DNA of 34,153 nucleotides, taken from the NCBI GenBank assembly GCA_900770445.1, contig CAAGKO010000005.1, forward strand, positions 1 to 34,153. The letters are read 5' to 3'. This DNA comes from an uncultured Oribacterium sp. Lineage in GTDB: Bacteria; Bacillota; Clostridia; Lachnospirales; Lachnospiraceae. Made by a program: the position numbers and the translations under genes. Positions 32,525 to 34,153 of the stretch are shown here, one piece after another (position 1 is the first letter of the stretch; every line of letters begins with the position of its first letter). Below the pieces are notes generated by a model, which made no database searches, was not told the origin of the DNA, and saw only the letters and a list, made by a program, of their open reading frames with translations.

Positions 32525-34033
32525 ATGAACATCATCGAAGCAAAACAGGAAATCATCAACACGATCCGTGCCTATCTCATGAAGGACGAGACCGGCGCCT
32601 ACCGGATCCCGGTCGAGAAGCAGCGCCCGATGCTCCTCATGGGCCCGCCGGGCATCGGCAAGACCGCCATCATGGAGCAGATCGCGTCGGAGCTCGGCAT
32701 CAACCTCGTGTCGTATACCATCACGCACCACACACGCCAGTCCGCCATCGGCCTCCCGTTCATCTCGAAGCGCGATTTCGGCGGTGAAGAGTATTCTGTC
32801 ACCGAGTACACCATGTCCGAGATCATCGCCGCGGTCTATGAGCAGATCGAGCGCTCCGGCATCCACGAAGGCATCCTCTTCCTCGACGAGATCAATTGCG
32901 TGTCCGAGACCCTCGCCCCGATGATGCTCCAGTTTCTGCAGTACAAGACCTTCGGCACCCATAAGGTCCCGGACGGTTTCGTCATCGTCACCGCCGGCAA
33001 CCCGCCGGAGTACAACCGCTCGGTGCGCGACTTCGACATCGTGACACTCGACCGTGTGAAGCGCCTCGATATCACTGCGGATGTCGAGGCCTGGAAGCGT
33101 TACGCCTACCAGATGGGCGTCCATGGCGCGATCCTCGCCTACCTCGACATCAAGAAGGAGAACTTCTACATCGTGAAGGCCGACCTCGCGGGCCAGCAGT
33201 TCGTCACCGCCCGTGGCTGGGAGGACCTGAGCCGCATCATGACGGTCTACGAGGAGATGGGCCTGCCGATCACACGCGAGCTCGTCCTCCAGTACCTCGA
33301 GGACCCGGAGGTGGCGCGCGACTTCGCGACCTACTACGACCTCTACCAGAAGTACCGCACGAGCTACCATGTGCCGGAGATCCTCGCCGGTCAGCGGCCG
33401 ACCGACATCCGCGCCCTCGCCAGCGCTCCGTTCGACGAGAAGCTCTCCCTCATCGGACTCCTTACCGACGCCCTCGGCCAGGGCTTCCGCGCCTATGGTG
33501 AGCAGGTGGACATCCAGCGCGCCGTCTTTACCGAGATGAAGAAGCTCCGCGACGGTCAGAATCTTATGTCAATGCTTACATCGGATCACGACGCGATGGT
33601 CGCCGAGCTCCAGCGTCAGCAGAAGGCGCACCTGCTCAGCCACCGCGCGGAGCGCATCGAGCGGAAGGTCATCCTCGCACTCGAGGAGCTCATGCATGAG
33701 CTCAGCCTCGCCCGCGGCGACGGAACGGCCACCACGGACGAAGCGCTGTACGCCCTCGCGAAGCAGTGGTTCACGAAGCGGGAGAGCGCACGCAAGGCCG
33801 CGATCGAGAAGACCGGTGCCGAGCTCACGAACGCCTTCGACTTCCTCCACGACGCCTTCTCCGACGGCCAGGAAATCGTCATCTTCCTCTCGAACCTGAA
33901 CGCCAGCAGCGCGTGCCTCCGCTTCATCCGGGAGTGCGGAAACGACGCGTACTACCAGTACAACCAGTTCCTGCTCCTCCGCGACCAGCGCAGCACCCTC
34001 CGCGCAGAAGCCGCCCGCATGCTCGAGCTGTAA
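32525..34033 (+). CDS. MoxR-family AAA+ ATPase
   Basis: The 502-aa protein has Walker A GPPGIGKT (40-47), Walker B ILFLDEIN (about 118-125), a sensor-1 segment VIVTAGNPPEYN and an arginine-bearing VKRLDI strand, typical of MoxR/RavA-like AAA+ ATPases. About 200 further C-terminal residues (from 305) are helical and not recognised; they may bind the VWA partner. The ATG follows the VWA stop codon by 2 bp, with AAAGG inside the upstream gene. A DNA octamer variant GTCAATGC lies near 33568. No terminator is seen before the window ends. Confidence 0.88.
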   Translation: MNIIEAKQEIINTIRAYLMKDETGAYRIPVEKQRPMLLMGPPGIGKTAIMEQIASELGINLVSYTITHHTRQSAIGLPFISKRDFGGEEYSVTEYTMSEIIAAVYEQIERSGIHEGILFLDEINCVSETLAPMMLQFLQYKTFGTHKVPDGFVIVTAGNPPEYNRSVRDFDIVTLDRVKRLDITADVEAWKRYAYQMGVHGAILAYLDIKKENFYIVKADLAGQQFVTARGWEDLSRIMTVYEEMGLPITRELVLQYLEDPEVARDFATYYDLYQKYRTSYHVPEILAGQRPTDIRALASAPFDEKLSLIGLLTDALGQGFRAYGEQVDIQRAVFTEMKKLRDGQNLMSMLTSDHDAMVAELQRQQKAHLLSHRAERIERKVILALEELMHELSLARGDGTATTDEALYALAKQWFTKRESARKAAIEKTGAELTNAFDFLHDAFSDGQEIVIFLSNLNASSACLRFIRECGNDAYYQYNQFLLLRDQRSTLRAEAARMLEL

Positions 34034-34153
34034 CTGTTCAGACCTGGTTAAATCAAGGCGTGGGGCCGGGGGGGGGGGCCCGGGCGGCGCCCCGTTCTTA
34101 CCCGGCCCTGCGACCACATGCTTATCAGGCGGGGGGGGCGTGGCTCGTGGGGG
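34030..34153. other. contig end: repeat-like start and G-rich low-quality sequence
   Basis: TGTAACTGTTCAGACC just after the MoxR stop resembles the ends of the palindromic element (GTAACAGTTCAAAC at 26059 in reverse complement, GTAGCAGGTCAGACC at 10345 in reverse complement). AAATCAAGGCG also recalls its inner part. After that the sequence has G runs of up to eleven and little structure, consistent with an assembly that broke inside a repeat. Confidence 0.5.

Overview
The window looks like chromosomal DNA of a fairly high-GC member of the Clostridia, most likely Lachnospiraceae or a close relative. The evidence is the pth-mfd-hup-rqcP-divIC-tilS-hpt gene order, a fused FeoA-FeoB, a CD1871A-type CXXC miniprotein next to a NapH-like iron-sulfur protein, a HigB/HigA-type toxin-antitoxin pair and a CIRCE operator. 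Third codon positions are strongly G/C, so most long antisense ORFs are shadows. The family assignment is an inference from gene content; no 16S rRNA is present.

Layout. 1-660: gene-poor, structured leader region. 661-7991: translation, repair and division block on the + strand (pth, mfd, hup, rqcP, divIC, tilS, hpt). The sporulation genes yabP, yabQ and spoIIE, which spore-formers usually carry in this block, are absent; rqcP and divIC overlap directly. 8161-10254: an intracellular GH13 alpha-glucan hydrolase. 10386-10957: a four-gene tRNA operon (Gly-TCC, Phe-GAA, two copies of Gly-GCC) with a strong promoter and a terminator. 11244-11843 (-): an FtsL/DivIC-like membrane protein. 12097-12948: RsmJ-like 16S rRNA methyltransferase. 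13016-13684 (-): an AT-richer toxin-antitoxin island with its own promoter and operator. 13919-15271 (-): MATE exporter. 15459-17870: FeoAB ferrous iron transporter. 18025-20344: a DUF2752 membrane protein and a zinc-ribbon/DUF4234 protein. 20493-22739: a membrane redox module (CXXC miniprotein, NapH-like 4Fe-4S protein, TlpA-like lipoprotein). 22785-25793: nucleosidase, SPL-family radical SAM enzyme and SDR oxidoreductase. 26241-28643: Lon protease behind a sigma-A promoter with a CIRCE operator. 28664-29596: secreted GDSL hydrolase. 29739-34033: BspA-like LRR protein, VWA protein and MoxR-type AAA+ ATPase. The last ~120 bases look like a repeat end plus poor-quality contig end.

Three features beyond the genes stand out. 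First, dispersed repeats: a 259-bp MITE-like palindrome with a perfect 8-bp target duplication in front of lon, probable diverged relatives elsewhere, and a 37-nt REP-like repeat in inverted copies 17.7 kb apart. Second, the octamer GCCAATGC occurs 13 times on the two strands, several times at or inside Ala/Ser/Thr/Gly/Pro-rich insertions that interrupt otherwise conserved enzymes; in Mfd and the VWA protein an inverted pair of the motif brackets the insertion. Third, lon carries an HrcA-type operator, and the SPL-family enzyme lacks the canonical H-donor cysteine while sitting next to a nucleosidase, in a genome block that looks asporogenous.
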